A stretch of DNA of 64,000 nt from positions 1 to 64,000 of the forward strand of contig NZ_CANLGX010000003.1 in the NCBI RefSeq assembly GCF_947490415.1, given 5' to 3'. The translations under genes and the position numbers were made by a program. Position 1 is the first letter of the stretch. Every line of letters begins with the position of its first letter. The notes beneath the pieces were generated by a model, which was not told the DNA's origin, did no database searches, and saw nothing but the letters and a program-made list of their open reading frames with translations. The DNA comes from an uncultured Eudoraea sp. (GTDB lineage: Bacteria; Bacteroidota; Bacteroidia; Flavobacteriales; Flavobacteriaceae). This document shows positions 1-9,493 of this stretch, piece by piece.

Positions 1-923
1 AATAGCACCACCTCTGCTTTTTCCATCTTCTCATAGGTTCTCTCAATTCCTATGCGCTCAACAGTATCAAGAGTCTCCCTGATTCCGGCAGTATCTATAA
101 ACCGAAACCCAATACCTCCAATGGTTATTTCATCTTCTATGGTATCTCTGGTGGTACCTGCAATTTCCGATACAATGGCACGCTCTTCATTTAACAGTGA
201 ATTTAAAAGAGTAGATTTACCTACATTAGGCTCCCCTACAATAGCTATGGGAATCCCGCTTTTTATTACATTTCCCAGGGCAAAAGAATCTACCAGTCCT
301 TTTAGAACGCTTTCAATTCTGCTTAGTAAACCCTGAAATTCTTCTCTGTCAGCAAATTCAACATCCTCTTCAGCAAAATCCAACTCCAATTCAATCAAGG
401 AGGCAAAGTTTAAAAGTTCTTCCCTCAGGAGTTTAATTTCATTGCTGAAACCTCCCCGCATCTGTTGCATGGCAATTTTATGAGATGCCTCGTTTTCACT
501 TGATATTAGATCTGCCACTGCTTCGGCCTGACTCAGATCCATTTTACCGTTCAAAAATGCACGCAAGGTAAATTCACCTGCATTTGCCATACGGCAACCA
601 TTCCTGATGAACAATTGGATTATTTGTTGTTGGATGTATATTGAGCCATGGCATGAAATTTCAACTACATTCTCTCCAGTATAACTGTTTGGCCCTTTAA
701 AAATGGATACCAGGACCTTATCTATAGTAGTATCTCCATCCATTATATAACCTAAATGGATGGTATGCGTATTTACTTTTTTTAAATCTTTCCTGCTAAC
801 AGACCTGAATAATTTTGAAACCAAAGAAATGGCTTCTCTTCCGGATAATCGAATAACCGCTATGGCACCTGCACCGGATGGTGTGGCTAACGCAATTATG
901 GTATCCTTGGAAATCATAGACAT
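1..923 (-). CDS. mnmE: tRNA modification GTPase MnmE (N-terminal part; runs off window edge)
   Basis: MnmE works with MnmG to modify wobble uridine 34 of certain tRNAs (cmnm5U formation). The 307 visible residues read [21 protein letters not shown] at the start, typical of the family's formyl-folate-binding domain, then the helical domain and the inserted G domain with GEPNVGKST (about residues 229-237), GTTRDTIED and [10 protein letters not shown] followed by VERIGIE. The family is about 450-470 residues, so the rest of the G domain and the C-terminal cysteine motif lie beyond position 1. Two in-frame ATGs (923 and 917) are possible starts. A TAnnTTTG box ends only 8 bases before the first ATG, so the leader would be very short. 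Confidence 0.97.
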   Translation of the reverse strand, partial: MSMISKDTIIALATPSGAGAIAVIRLSGREAISLVSKLFRSVSRKDLKKVNTHTIHLGYIMDGDTTIDKVLVSIFKGPNSYTGENVVEISCHGSIYIQQQIIQLFIRNGCRMANAGEFTLRAFLNGKMDLSQAEAVADLISSENEASHKIAMQQMRGGFSNEIKLLREELLNFASLIELELDFAEEDVEFADREEFQGLLSRIESVLKGLVDSFALGNVIKSGIPIAIVGEPNVGKSTLLNSLLNEERAIVSEIAGTTRDTIEDEITIGGIGFRFIDTAGIRETLDTVERIGIERTYEKMEKAEVVL

Positions 924-930
924 ATTTTTG

Positions 931-938
931 CAAAAATA
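931..938 (-). promoter_or_regulatory. Putative -7 box (TATTTTTG) of mnmE
   Basis: On the minus strand the sequence TATTTTTG fits the Bacteroidota -7 consensus TAnnTTTG. No good TTTG -33 element is visible 19-20 bases upstream. The box lies 7 bases before the first ATG of mnmE. Confidence 0.4.
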
Positions 939-1105
939 GGGAAAAGCCAGTTATCCCCTGTATAATAGATTTTATGGGCTTCATGTTATAAAACGGCGCT
1001 AATCAAAAGATTATCTTTTTAATTATCTAAATATTCCTAAAATAGTGTGTAACATTTTATAAAAAATCACGTCTTATATATAACATCATCAAAATCAATC
1101 AAAAA

Positions 1106-1468
1106 ATGGAAGTTATCAATCAAAGAACAATGCGCGCCGACAGGCAACTGCTCGTTATTACGCATTTGACGCAATTATTAAATTATATCATTGGGTTTGG
1201 TGGCTTAATAACCCCCTTAATTATATGGCTGACTTCAAAGAATTCCGTAGATAGTTTGGATGAACATGGAAAGGCTGTTCTTAATCTACAACTAAGTTTA
1301 TTACTTTACATCGTCTTGAGTATTCCTGCTATTCTATTATTTGGACTTGGCATACTTACATTAATCGGGACAGGCCTACTTGGCTTTATAATGCCCATCG
1401 TGAACGCCGTAAAAGCTTCTAGAGGAGAGTCTCCCAGTAATTTCATGACCATACCTTTTATTAAATAA
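1106..1468 (+). CDS. DUF4870 domain-containing membrane protein
   Basis: A 120-residue protein of the DUF4870 family, whose biochemical role is unknown. A polar N-terminus (MEVINQRTMRADRQLLVITHL) is followed by a hydrophobic segment at about residues 20-42. A conserved-looking soluble stretch with DEHGKAVLNLQLS follows, then two further hydrophobic segments at about 67-100. This matches the usual short three- to four-helix topology. It stands alone between divergent mnmE and convergent dnaN and shares a bidirectional terminator with dnaN. Confidence 0.85.
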   Translation: MEVINQRTMRADRQLLVITHLTQLLNYIIGFGGLITPLIIWLTSKNSVDSLDEHGKAVLNLQLSLLLYIVLSIPAILLFGLGILTLIGTGLLGFIMPIVNAVKASRGESPSNFMTIPFIK

Positions 1469-1485
1469 CATATGAAACAAAAAAA

Positions 1486-1503
1486 TCCCGCCAAACAGCG
1501 GGA
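1486..1503. terminator. Bidirectional Rho-independent terminator between DUF4870 gene and dnaN
   Basis: Six-base-pair GC-rich stem TCCCGC/GCGGGA (1486-1491 with 1498-1503) around loop CAAACA, flanked by an A run on the left and a T run on the right. It can therefore terminate both the rightward DUF4870 transcript and the leftward dnaN transcript. Confidence 0.85.
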
Positions 1504-1525
1504 TTTTTTATATTATTTATTGCCT

Positions 1526-2644
1526 TTAGTTATTAAGCATCACCGGCATTACCAGCATGGTTACCATTTCCCCCTCGTCAAGGCCATCTATTGGCGTTAG
1601 TATACCGGCTCTGTTGGGAAGACTCATTTCCAAACATATTTCTTCTGAGGTCAGATTTCCCAACATTTCTACTAAAAACCGGGAATTAAATCCAATTTGC
1701 ATGTCGTCTCCCTGATAGGAGCAGGTTAGCCTTTCTTCCGCTTTATTACTGTAATCAATATCTTCAGCGGAAATATTCAATTCGGCTCCGGCAATTTTCA
1801 GCCTTATTTGATGCGTAGTTTTGTTAGAGAAAATAGAGACCCGCCTTACTGAACTCAATATTTGATTCCTGGAAATGGTCAATTTATTTGGATTCTCTTT
1901 TGGAATTACAGCCTCGTAATTTGGGTACTTTCCATCTATAAGACGGCAAATGAGTTCTGTATTGTCAAAACTAAATTTGGCATTACTATCGTTGTATTCT
2001 ATTTTCACCATTTCCTCACTGCCCGCAAGAATACCTTTTAAAAGGTTTAATGGTTTTTTAGGCATTATAAATTCAGCTACTTCAGAAGCTTTAACATCGT
2101 TACGCTGGTATTTTACCAACTTATGGGCATCTGTGGCCACAAAAATCAAATGCTCTGATGAGAATTGAAAGAACACCCCACTCATTACCGGTCTTAAATC
2201 ATCATTACCGGCAGCAAAAATTGTTTTATTTATGGCATTGGCAAGAATATCGCCCATAATATTGGTAGAACTGGGATTCGCAAGTTCTACTGCTTTAGGG
2301 AATTCTGCACCATCTGCATAAGCCAGTGCATATTTACCGTGGTTAGAACTGATCTCTACCGTATTATTATCTTCGACGACGAATGTCAGTGGCTGTTCCG
2401 GAAAAGTCTTTAGGGTATCCAGCAAAAGCCTTGCCGGTACTGCTATTGTACCCTCTGAATCCGAATCTACCTCCAGGACAGAACTCATTGTGGTCTCCAG
2501 ATCGGAGGCAGAAACTGTGAGTTTGTTCTTACTTAGGACAAATAGGAAATTATCAAGAATAGGTAAAGTATTACTGTTATTAATAACCCCACCCAAAACC
2601 TGAAGTTGCTTTAATAAATAAGTGCTGGATACTATAAATTTCAT
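1526..2644 (-). CDS. dnaN: DNA polymerase III beta subunit (sliding clamp)
   Basis: Ring-shaped processivity clamp of the replicative polymerase. The 372 residues match the family length. Typical clamp features are MKFIVSSTYLLKQLQVLGGVI at the start, the middle segment GVFFQFSSEHLIFVATDAHKL, and the C-terminal LTPIDGLDEGEMVTMLVMPVML that lines the hydrophobic partner-binding pocket. It follows gldG on the same strand with a 119-base gap, so it may have its own promoter (a TATATTTG box is readable on the minus strand at 2717-2724). No dnaA or recF is adjacent. Confidence 0.98.
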   Translation of the reverse strand: MKFIVSSTYLLKQLQVLGGVINNSNTLPILDNFLFVLSKNKLTVSASDLETTMSSVLEVDSDSEGTIAVPARLLLDTLKTFPEQPLTFVVEDNNTVEISSNHGKYALAYADGAEFPKAVELANPSSTNIMGDILANAINKTIFAAGNDDLRPVMSGVFFQFSSEHLIFVATDAHKLVKYQRNDVKASEVAEFIMPKKPLNLLKGILAGSEEMVKIEYNDSNAKFSFDNTELICRLIDGKYPNYEAVIPKENPNKLTISRNQILSSVRRVSIFSNKTTHQIRLKIAGAELNISAEDIDYSNKAEERLTCSYQGDDMQIGFNSRFLVEMLGNLTSEEICLEMSLPNRAGILTPIDGLDEGEMVTMLVMPVMLNN

Positions 2645-2763
2645 TCGTTATTTATGCTTTTTTTGATTGATTCCTTTTTAACAATTTGTGATATTATTGT
2701 ATGAAATCCAATTAAACAAATATATCCTAAATGTCCTAGTGTATAAAACAAACTTATTAACAC

Positions 2764-4431
2764 TTAGGCGGTGTATTTTCTCTTTCTAAAATAGTTAAAA
2801 ACCAAACCGAAAAAGATAACAAGTACTACGGGAATACCAACGTTAATCAATTGCCACTTTGTTTTTTGTTCAACAATTTTTTCCGGATCCAATAATGCGA
2901 TTTTTACTTTCTTATTTCTAATGTTTATAAGTCCGGTGTCATCCAAAAGATAATTGATGCTATTCACCAAAAATTCCTTGTTTCCATAAAAATTATTGGT
3001 CCATTTGTCATACCCCAACTCAAGTGGTCTGTTGTTCCTAATTTGGTTTTTTATTACATCTCCATCTGCAACCACGAGCATCTTATTATCATTCCCTTTG
3101 AGTTTAGTGCCTTCTAGTTTTATAGGAACAATTCTATTGATAAATGCAGAATTAAATGCACCTTCAATAAGCAGTACCACAGGCTTATTGCCATCATTGT
3201 AAATTTCTTTATTTGGAGGGGTATTAATAATGTCTAAACTTATCATTTTTGGTATGCCTTCGGGCCTTGAAAGCGGTGAACTCGAATACAGTACAGTTTT
3301 GCGATAGGAATTGGCAATAGTATCAATACTATTTGCAAATTGAAAGCGAAGTGCCTCCAGATTATTATTAACCGGGTGGTTATTGGGTGAGAGAACCATA
3401 GGATTGTAAAACCAGGGTACCGGATTATATTGAGAATTGTTCCCTTCACCCGTCGCCAGTACTATTTGTGTGAAATATAAATCATTAATAAGCACCGGAT
3501 TTATCCTGAATCCATATTTAAAGAAAAAATCATTCAGGTTAAGGTCTCTTGGAAAAGCCATAGAACTGCCTTTTGAATTAAAGAGACTGTCTAATTCTAT
3601 GGCTACCTGATCTATTAACCAAATAGATTTTCCACCATTTACGATAAATTGATCCAACACATATTTTTCTTTATCGGTAAAAGCCTCTGTGGGTTTGGCA
3701 ATAAGCGCCAGATCGTATTCCTTTAGCTGATCCAATACTTTTTGAGGATTTTTTTCTACCGAATCCAGGGTGATCGCCCCTATATTGTAGTAATCCCTTA
3801 TGGTAGTAAGAAAGTCAGCCAGATAAATATCCTGCAATTCTCCATTGCCTTTTATTACCGCTACTCTTTTTTTTGTTTTAATTGCCAGTTTAGTAAAAGC
3901 ATCTGCAAAGGCATATTCTAAATTTTGTACAGAATTATTCACCCGCTCTTCTGAAGAAGCTCCCAATTTATTTTTTAAAAGAGGAACTTTAATGGTTTTA
4001 TTATTATAGTTGACCATGGCCCATGGGAAAAGAATTTCCTGAGATACCCTTCCATTTTCTTCAACTGTTATATTCGCCGGAGTTAGTCCCAGACTTTGTA
4101 ATTCAGCAATAGTGGCTTCGGGCTGGGAGTTATCCGAGAGAGGGTCAACAAAGTTATATTTTACATTATTATTTATGGAAGCAAATTCCTCTAATATCTG
4201 TTTGGTTTCCGCTTTTAGTTTTGCAAATTCGGCAGGCAATTCACCCTTCAGGAGTACATCAATTACAATAGGTGAATTAAAAACTGATACCGCTTCTGAT
4301 GCCTGCTCGGACAGCGTGTATCGCTTATCTTCTGTAAGATCTATTCTTGAATAAATTAAACTTGCACCTACATTAACCAATATAAATACGAGCAATGCCA
4401 AACCATTGGTAAGTAACCTACTTCGCTTCAT
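2764..4431 (-). CDS. gldG: Gliding-associated ABC transporter auxiliary component GldG
   Basis: GldG is known, with GldF and the ATPase GldA, as an ABC transporter linked to gliding motility in Flavobacterium. The 555 residues begin with a membrane segment (about 10-28) followed by the conserved YSRIDLTEDKRYTLSEQ motif. A large periplasmic ABC_transp_aux-type domain follows, and the protein ends with a membrane helix (about 528-547) and a short basic tail. Its ATG overlaps the stop codon of gldF by one base (TAATG), indicating translational coupling. gldA is not in the window. Confidence 0.95.
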   Translation of the reverse strand: MKRSRLLTNGLALLVFILVNVGASLIYSRIDLTEDKRYTLSEQASEAVSVFNSPIVIDVLLKGELPAEFAKLKAETKQILEEFASINNNVKYNFVDPLSDNSQPEATIAELQSLGLTPANITVEENGRVSQEILFPWAMVNYNNKTIKVPLLKNKLGASSEERVNNSVQNLEYAFADAFTKLAIKTKKRVAVIKGNGELQDIYLADFLTTIRDYYNIGAITLDSVEKNPQKVLDQLKEYDLALIAKPTEAFTDKEKYVLDQFIVNGGKSIWLIDQVAIELDSLFNSKGSSMAFPRDLNLNDFFFKYGFRINPVLINDLYFTQIVLATGEGNNSQYNPVPWFYNPMVLSPNNHPVNNNLEALRFQFANSIDTIANSYRKTVLYSSSPLSRPEGIPKMISLDIINTPPNKEIYNDGNKPVVLLIEGAFNSAFINRIVPIKLEGTKLKGNDNKMLVVADGDVIKNQIRNNRPLELGYDKWTNNFYGNKEFLVNSINYLLDDTGLINIRNKKVKIALLDPEKIVEQKTKWQLINVGIPVVLVIFFGLVFNYFRKRKYTA

Positions 4432-5162
4432 TACCTGGAATGATTTTTTAATTGAACAATTGCAAAAAACAGAAAGAGTACAGACAAACTAAGGAAATAA
4501 ATTAAATCCCTGCTGTCTAAAACCCCTCTTGAAATCCCTTCAAAATGCGATTTCATTCCTAATGACATTACAAATTGCGTGGTACCACCATCAGTGAAAA
4601 GTGTTGAAACCCCTTCGAATCCATAATAGAACATAAAACAAACAACCAAGGCAAGGATAAAAGCAACGATTTGACTTTCGGTTAATGTGGATGTGAAAAT
4701 TCCAATAGCTGTGTAGCTCATGGCTAAGAAAAACAGTCCAAAATATGATCCATAAATAAGACCCCAATCCAAATTGCCCTGTGTAATGCCTAATTGCGAA
4801 ATACAAATGCTATAAAGGAAGGTTGGAATCAGTGCAATTACAACAAGAAATAATGCACCGAAAAACTTACCGTAAACGGTTTGTCCTAAACTAACTGGTT
4901 TTATATAAAGCAATTCTAATGTGCCAGCTTTCTTTTCCTCGGAAAAGCTCTTCATGGTCACTGCAGGAATCAGGAACAAAAATACCCAGGGAGTTAAAAG
5001 GAAAAAATTACTCAAATCTGCAAAACCGTATTCAAATATGTTAAAATCACCTTTAAACACCCATAAAAACAAACCATTGAGCACCAGGAAAAAGCCGATA
5101 ATCAAATAACCGACGGGGGTCATAAGGAATGAAAGTACTTCTCTTTTAAATATGGCAAGCAT
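4431..5162 (-). CDS. gldF: Gliding-associated ABC transporter permease GldF
   Basis: Integral membrane permease partner of GldG. The 243 residues start MLAIFKREVLSFLMTPVGYL and hold about six hydrophobic segments. They include the ABC-2 permease signature region MKSFSEEKKAGTLELLYIKP (about residues 66-85), which is typical of this family. It lies 4 bases downstream of the monooxygenase gene and overlaps gldG by one base, so SAM hydrolase, monooxygenase, gldF and gldG form one leftward transcription unit. Confidence 0.95.
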   Translation of the reverse strand: MLAIFKREVLSFLMTPVGYLIIGFFLVLNGLFLWVFKGDFNIFEYGFADLSNFFLLTPWVFLFLIPAVTMKSFSEEKKAGTLELLYIKPVSLGQTVYGKFFGALFLVVIALIPTFLYSICISQLGITQGNLDWGLIYGSYFGLFFLAMSYTAIGIFTSTLTESQIVAFILALVVCFMFYYGFEGVSTLFTDGGTTQFVMSLGMKSHFEGISRGVLDSRDLIYFLSLSVLFLFFAIVQLKNHSR

Positions 5163-5166
5163 AGGT

Positions 5167-5463
5167 TTATTTTACTGATTTAATTCTGTTCACACTCCAG
5201 GCTTCGGCCTTTTCTTCAAACAATAATTTCGTTTTCCCCCAAACATTTCTAAAGAATTCAGATTTTCTATAAGCATCCAGGTTTTCTTCTTTTTCCCAAT
5301 GACTGTAGGTGAAGAAGATGTTTGAATGTTCTCTGTCCTGGTATAGTTCAAGGAAAAGACAGCCTTCAAAATTTCGGATAAAGCTTTTGGTTTCTTCAAA
5401 AATTTGCTCAAAACTAGCAATATTTTCTTTCTTTAATGTCAACTTAACGATGCGTATCAGCAT
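5167..5463 (-). CDS. Putative quinol monooxygenase (ABM family)
   Basis: A 98-residue dimeric alpha-beta-barrel protein of the antibiotic biosynthesis monooxygenase (YgiN-like) type. Diagnostic features are an opening strand (MLIRIVKLTLKK), the CLFLELYQDREHSNIFF strand pair and the WEKEENLDAYRKSEFF helix. Related proteins act on quinols or are cofactor-free oxygenases; no substrate can be inferred here. Its ATG directly abuts the stop codon of the SAM hydrolase gene, and gldF follows after 4 bases. Confidence 0.85.
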   Translation of the reverse strand: MLIRIVKLTLKKENIASFEQIFEETKSFIRNFEGCLFLELYQDREHSNIFFTYSHWEKEENLDAYRKSEFFRNVWGKTKLLFEEKAEAWSVNRIKSVK

Positions 5464-6294
5464 TTATAAAAAGTTTATTATAATGGTATCTCTGTAATCC
5501 AAACCCAATAGGGTAGAGGCGCCCCCAACCGTGTTCAGATCGCTCTTATAAATAGCTAGTTCTAAATAGTCAGACGAATTGAAAAGGGCCAATAAATCTC
5601 CCGGACCCTTTCGCTGGTTTTTTCCAAGGTCGAAATTTATTATGTCGCTATACCTGTTATGGATTTGACTGATTTTTCTATTTCTCGCGTTAATTTCAAA
5701 TTTTCTCCCATTCCGGTAGGCTTCAAACAGGCTTCTCTGAATATTTGTTATCACATTTCCATAGTTGTCTATATAAATAACACTCCCAACAATTGTTTTA
5801 CCCTCGTTTGTTATTCTTGGAGCAAATTCTTTGAGTTCTTTTAAGTCTTCAAATGATTTACCAACAACCTCCAACTTTCCTCCGCGCACTATATGGCATG
5901 CAACCTTGACAAATATGTCCAGTACAGGAAAGGATCCATTCACGGGGTTCGGAATATTTATTTCAACAACTTTTTCGGGTTTAATTTCTGAAGTTATTAG
6001 ACTAATTACCCCATTATTGGCACTTATGAAATAGTGGTTATCAACCAATACAGCAATATGCTGGTTTTCAATGGTGGGTTCAGAATCTACCCCAACAATA
6101 TGAATGGTTCCTTCCGGAAAAGCCTTGTAAGAGTTTTTAAGAATATAAGCGCATTCCTGAATATTAAAAGGGCTTACGGCGTGTGTGATATCAACAATTT
6201 TAGCATCCGAAAGCTCTTTATAAATAGTCCCCTTAAGGGCTCCTACAAAATGGTCTTTATATCCAAAATCTGTAGTTAAAGTAATGATCGCCAT
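5464..6294 (-). CDS. S-adenosyl-l-methionine hydroxide adenosyltransferase (DUF62/SAM-HAT)
   Basis: Members of this family hydrolyse S-adenosylmethionine to adenosine and methionine; fluorinases are relatives. The 276 residues show the family start ITLTTDFGYKDHFVGALKG with the SAM-binding Asp, the second motif HAVSPFNIQECAYIL, the GVDSEPTI segment, and the C-terminal domain strand VIYIDNYGNVITNI. It heads a leftward operon and is divergent from phoH across 129 bases. Confidence 0.92.
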   Translation of the reverse strand: MAIITLTTDFGYKDHFVGALKGTIYKELSDAKIVDITHAVSPFNIQECAYILKNSYKAFPEGTIHIVGVDSEPTIENQHIAVLVDNHYFISANNGVISLITSEIKPEKVVEINIPNPVNGSFPVLDIFVKVACHIVRGGKLEVVGKSFEDLKELKEFAPRITNEGKTIVGSVIYIDNYGNVITNIQRSLFEAYRNGRKFEINARNRKISQIHNRYSDIINFDLGKNQRKGPGDLLALFNSSDYLELAIYKSDLNTVGGASTLLGLDYRDTIIINFL

Positions 6295-6423
6295 GCAGCA
6301 CTGTTGATATTTTTTTAACTATTCAAACCGATTTTTACTTAAGTTTGTTTGACAAAATTACGTGAAAAAAACAGCCTACAGAAATTTATCTTACGGCATA
6401 CATCAATTAAATAAATCTATTCT

Positions 6424-7377
6424 TTGAACGAACTTAACTTAGAACTTACTGCGATTAGTCCAAGGGAATTCTTCGGACATCAAAACGAAAACATTAATCT
6501 CTTAAAAAAGTATTTTCCCAAATTAAAAATAGTAGCCAGAGGAAGCAAAATAAAAGTTTTTGGCGATGAACCTCTGCTGGACGAGTTTGATAAGCGGTTT
6601 CATATGCTTACGGCCCATTTTACCAAATACAACACCCTAGACGAAAATGTAATAGAGCGATTGCTTACAAGCAACGGTAAAGGAGAATATGAATCTTCTG
6701 AAAGTAGCGGAGACATTATTGTTCATGGGGTTAATGGTCGTTACATTAAAGCAATTACAGCCAACCAAAGAAAATTGGTTGATTCTACTGAAAAAAATGA
6801 CCTGGTATTTGCAATAGGTCCTGCAGGTACGGGTAAAACCTATACCGGGGTGGCATTAGCGGTGAGGGCATTAAAGAATAAAGAGGTTAAAAGGATCATT
6901 TTAACACGGCCTGCGGTTGAGGCTGGAGAAAACCTTGGATTTTTACCCGGAGACCTGAAAGAAAAACTGGATCCATATATGCAGCCTCTTTATGATGCGT
7001 TGCGGGATATGATACCTGGTGAAAAACTTATTCATTATATTGAAAACGGAACCATACAAATTGCCCCGTTAGCTTTTATGCGCGGACGAACTTTGGACCA
7101 TGCATTTGTAATCCTTGATGAGGCGCAGAATACGACGCATGCCCAGATGAAAATGTTCCTTACCCGTATGGGAAAGAATGCTAAATTTTTGATTACCGGC
7201 GACCCCGGACAAATTGATTTGCCACGAAGAGTCATCTCCGGCCTAAAAGAAGCATTATTAATCCTTAAAAGTGTTCCGGGGATACAAATTATATATCTGG
7301 ATGATAAAGACGTGATTCGCCATAATCTTGTGAAGAAAGTAATAGATGCCTATAAAAATATTGAGCATCAAAACTAG
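6424..7377 (+). CDS. phoH: PhoH family ATPase
   Basis: Cytoplasmic P-loop ATPase related to the helicase fold and often linked to RNA metabolism. The 317 residues carry Walker A GPAGTGKTY (about residue 132), Walker B VILDEAQN (about 228-235), and the family motifs LTRPAVEAGENLGFLPGD and LITGDPGQIDLP. The start is TTG: an in-frame TAA at 6412-6414 leaves no ATG or GTG option that keeps the conserved N-terminus. purC follows after 9 bases, so the two are likely co-transcribed. Confidence 0.95.
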   Translation: MNELNLELTAISPREFFGHQNENINLLKKYFPKLKIVARGSKIKVFGDEPLLDEFDKRFHMLTAHFTKYNTLDENVIERLLTSNGKGEYESSESSGDIIVHGVNGRYIKAITANQRKLVDSTEKNDLVFAIGPAGTGKTYTGVALAVRALKNKEVKRIILTRPAVEAGENLGFLPGDLKEKLDPYMQPLYDALRDMIPGEKLIHYIENGTIQIAPLAFMRGRTLDHAFVILDEAQNTTHAQMKMFLTRMGKNAKFLITGDPGQIDLPRRVISGLKEALLILKSVPGIQIIYLDDKDVIRHNLVKKVIDAYKNIEHQN

Positions 7378-7386
7378 TTTAGCGAT

Positions 7387-8337
7387 ATGGGCGAGACATT
7401 AATGACAACAAATTTTAATTTCCCTAACCAAATAAGTGTATACAAGGGAAAAGTTAGGGAAGTATATCGATTAAAAAATGATCTTTTGATCATGATAGCA
7501 ACAGACCGCTTGTCTGCTTTTGATGTTGTCATGCCTAAAGGAATTCCATACAAGGGCCAGATACTCAATCAGATTGCTACCAAAATGATGAAGGCTACTT
7601 CAGATATAGTTCCAAATTGGTTATTGGCCACTCCGGATCCAAATGTAGCTATTGGCCAGGCCTGCGAACCATTTAAGGTTGAAATGGTAATACGGGGATA
7701 TCTTTCGGGGCATGCGGCTCGTGAGTATAAAGCCGGGAAAAGAGCGCTCTGTGGTGTTCCGATGCCCGATGGAATGATTGAAAATGATAAGTTTAAAGAA
7801 CCAATCATAACCCCCGCTACAAAAGCCGAAGAGGGAAATCACGATGAAGACATTTCCAGAGAAGATATCATAAAGCGGGGTATTGTATCAGAGCAGGATT
7901 ATGAAATCCTCGAAAATTATACCAGGGCATTATATAAGAGAGGCACGGAAATTGCAAAACAGCGAGGTTTACTCCTGGTTGATACCAAATACGAATTTGG
8001 AAAAAACAAAGCAGGTGAAATTCTATTAATTGATGAAATTCATACTCCTGATTCTTCCCGCTACTTTTATGCGGAGGGATACGAAGAAAGACAGAGTAGG
8101 GGAGAAGGTCAAAAACAACTTTCTAAGGAATTTGTTCGTCAATGGTTGATTAGTAATGGATTTCAGGGGCTGGAAGGACAAACGGTTCCCGAAATGTCTG
8201 ATGAGTACATTATTACAGTTTCTGAGCGTTATATTGAATTGTACGAGAATATCACAGGAGAACCATTTGTAAAGGCAGATATCTCAAACATTCAAGAGCG
8301 TATTGAGAAGAACGTCTTGAAGTATTTGGAAAAGTAA
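7387..8337 (+). CDS. purC: Phosphoribosylaminoimidazole-succinocarboxamide synthase
   Basis: SAICAR synthetase, which joins aspartate to CAIR in de novo purine synthesis using ATP. Visible motifs are [27 protein letters not shown] split over residues 19-45, VRGYLSGH-type loop [16 protein letters not shown], and [10 protein letters not shown] followed by [14 protein letters not shown]. The length of 316 residues is normal for the Bacteroidota form. The first ATG is at 7387; a second at 7402 begins [10 protein letters not shown] and is an equally plausible start. Confidence 0.97.
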   Translation: MGETLMTTNFNFPNQISVYKGKVREVYRLKNDLLIMIATDRLSAFDVVMPKGIPYKGQILNQIATKMMKATSDIVPNWLLATPDPNVAIGQACEPFKVEMVIRGYLSGHAAREYKAGKRALCGVPMPDGMIENDKFKEPIITPATKAEEGNHDEDISREDIIKRGIVSEQDYEILENYTRALYKRGTEIAKQRGLLLVDTKYEFGKNKAGEILLIDEIHTPDSSRYFYAEGYEERQSRGEGQKQLSKEFVRQWLISNGFQGLEGQTVPEMSDEYIITVSERYIELYENITGEPFVKADISNIQERIEKNVLKYLEK

Positions 8338-8355
8338 TTACCATAATCCACATAA

Positions 8356-8378
8356 GTAAAATCCCCCGATGATTTTAC
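8356..8378 (+). terminator. Rho-independent terminator after purC
   Basis: Eight-base-pair stem GTAAAATC/GATTTTAC with a seven-base loop, followed by ATTTTTAATTTA, 18 bases after the purC stop. The stem is AT-rich, so it may be a weak terminator. Confidence 0.6.
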
Positions 8379-8421
8379 ATTTTTAATTTAAATTTGTCAG
8401 ATAGCTATTTTTATTTTGTGC

Positions 8422-9405
8422 TTATCTTTTGATTACCTGTTGTTGTTTTAATTCGTCAATAAGGTCATTTTCCACTTTAAACTCCTTCCAATATCTTAAA
8501 ATAGTTTGTTCTTTAAAAGAATATTCTGGTTTAATACCTTTTAACAAATAATCGGCAATCATTTTAGGTTCGTTAAAACCGGAGCAGGCTCTTGCTGCTG
8601 TGGTGCCTGAGCATCGAGCATTAACTTCAAAAACATAAGGCTTTCCATCTTTTAAGTTTAACTCTACATTGCACGCTCCAAAAGGTTTAATCACCTCCAA
8701 TATTTTTCTAACTTCTTCTTCTATAACATCATTTTTAATGGTGAAACATTTGTAAGTTTCACCACCTTTTAAAATTCTTCGCATAACAATTACACCTTCG
8801 CAAGAACCGTTTAAGTTAATGCTGCCGCAGGTGTATTCATCACCTTCTATGTATTCCATTATTATATAGTTGGAAATGTCACTTTCAATTTTTTTTAAAG
8901 CCTTCTCCCATTTAACACTGTTTTTGATTAAAAATTTATTCTTTGCTCTTGCGCCACCAACTCTTTGTCTTAATATAAATGGATAGCTCTCTTTACTCGG
9001 ATTAAATTTTTCAGCTAAAAAAGTAATAGGAACATTGACACCGGATCTCATAAGATGTTCAAAAGCCAGTTGTATATCGTCAGACAGGGTAATTACTTCT
9101 GGTCTACTTACTACCACCTTAGTTCCAATTTTATCAAAGAGATGCCTATTTAAGGATAGCGGCATCAACTCAGGATCCGACCCTGGAAACAAAAGTGAAA
9201 TTTTTTCATTTTTGCATATCTCCAAGAGTTTTGGTATATAATTATCCGTGTTTGCATATGGAATTAAATAAGCGGTTTTTGACAGATAAAGCCCCGCTGC
9301 CAAATGATCTGCATCTAACCCTATAATATTATAGTTAGAATCTTCCAATGACTTAATAATATTCATGCCAACTCCTCCTCCAACTGCAGTAACTGCTATA
9401 TTCAT
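8422..9405 (-). CDS. ATP-grasp domain protein, carbamoyl-phosphate-synthase-like
   Basis: The 327-residue protein starts with a nucleotide-binding pre-ATP-grasp fold (MNIAVTAVGGGVGMNIIKSL, GLDADHLAAGLYLS). The ATP-grasp core includes FILRQRVGGARAKNKF, IIMEYIEGDEYTCGSI, ACNVELNLKDGKPYVFEVN and NARCSGTTAARA. Such stand-alone enzymes ligate a carboxylate to an amine and commonly occur in surface-glycan or natural-product loci; its substrate is unknown. It has no partner genes: it sits alone between purC and an integrase remnant beside tRNA-Met, which suggests it is cargo left by an integrated element. Confidence 0.85.
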   Translation of the reverse strand: MNIAVTAVGGGVGMNIIKSLEDSNYNIIGLDADHLAAGLYLSKTAYLIPYANTDNYIPKLLEICKNEKISLLFPGSDPELMPLSLNRHLFDKIGTKVVVSRPEVITLSDDIQLAFEHLMRSGVNVPITFLAEKFNPSKESYPFILRQRVGGARAKNKFLIKNSVKWEKALKKIESDISNYIIMEYIEGDEYTCGSINLNGSCEGVIVMRRILKGGETYKCFTIKNDVIEEEVRKILEVIKPFGACNVELNLKDGKPYVFEVNARCSGTTAARACSGFNEPKMIADYLLKGIKPEYSFKEQTILRYWKEFKVENDLIDELKQQQVIKR

Positions 9406-9493
9406 ATATTTAGTATTTTAATTTTTTGTAATCCTGTTCATTATGTTACCAAAAAATGAGACATGGTTATAAACTATTTTTCATTTATAAGAA

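Noticed and set aside
1526-2763. Possible replication origin near dnaN
   Set aside because: No cluster of DnaA boxes, no dnaA nearby and no AT-rich unwinding element beyond normal spacers.
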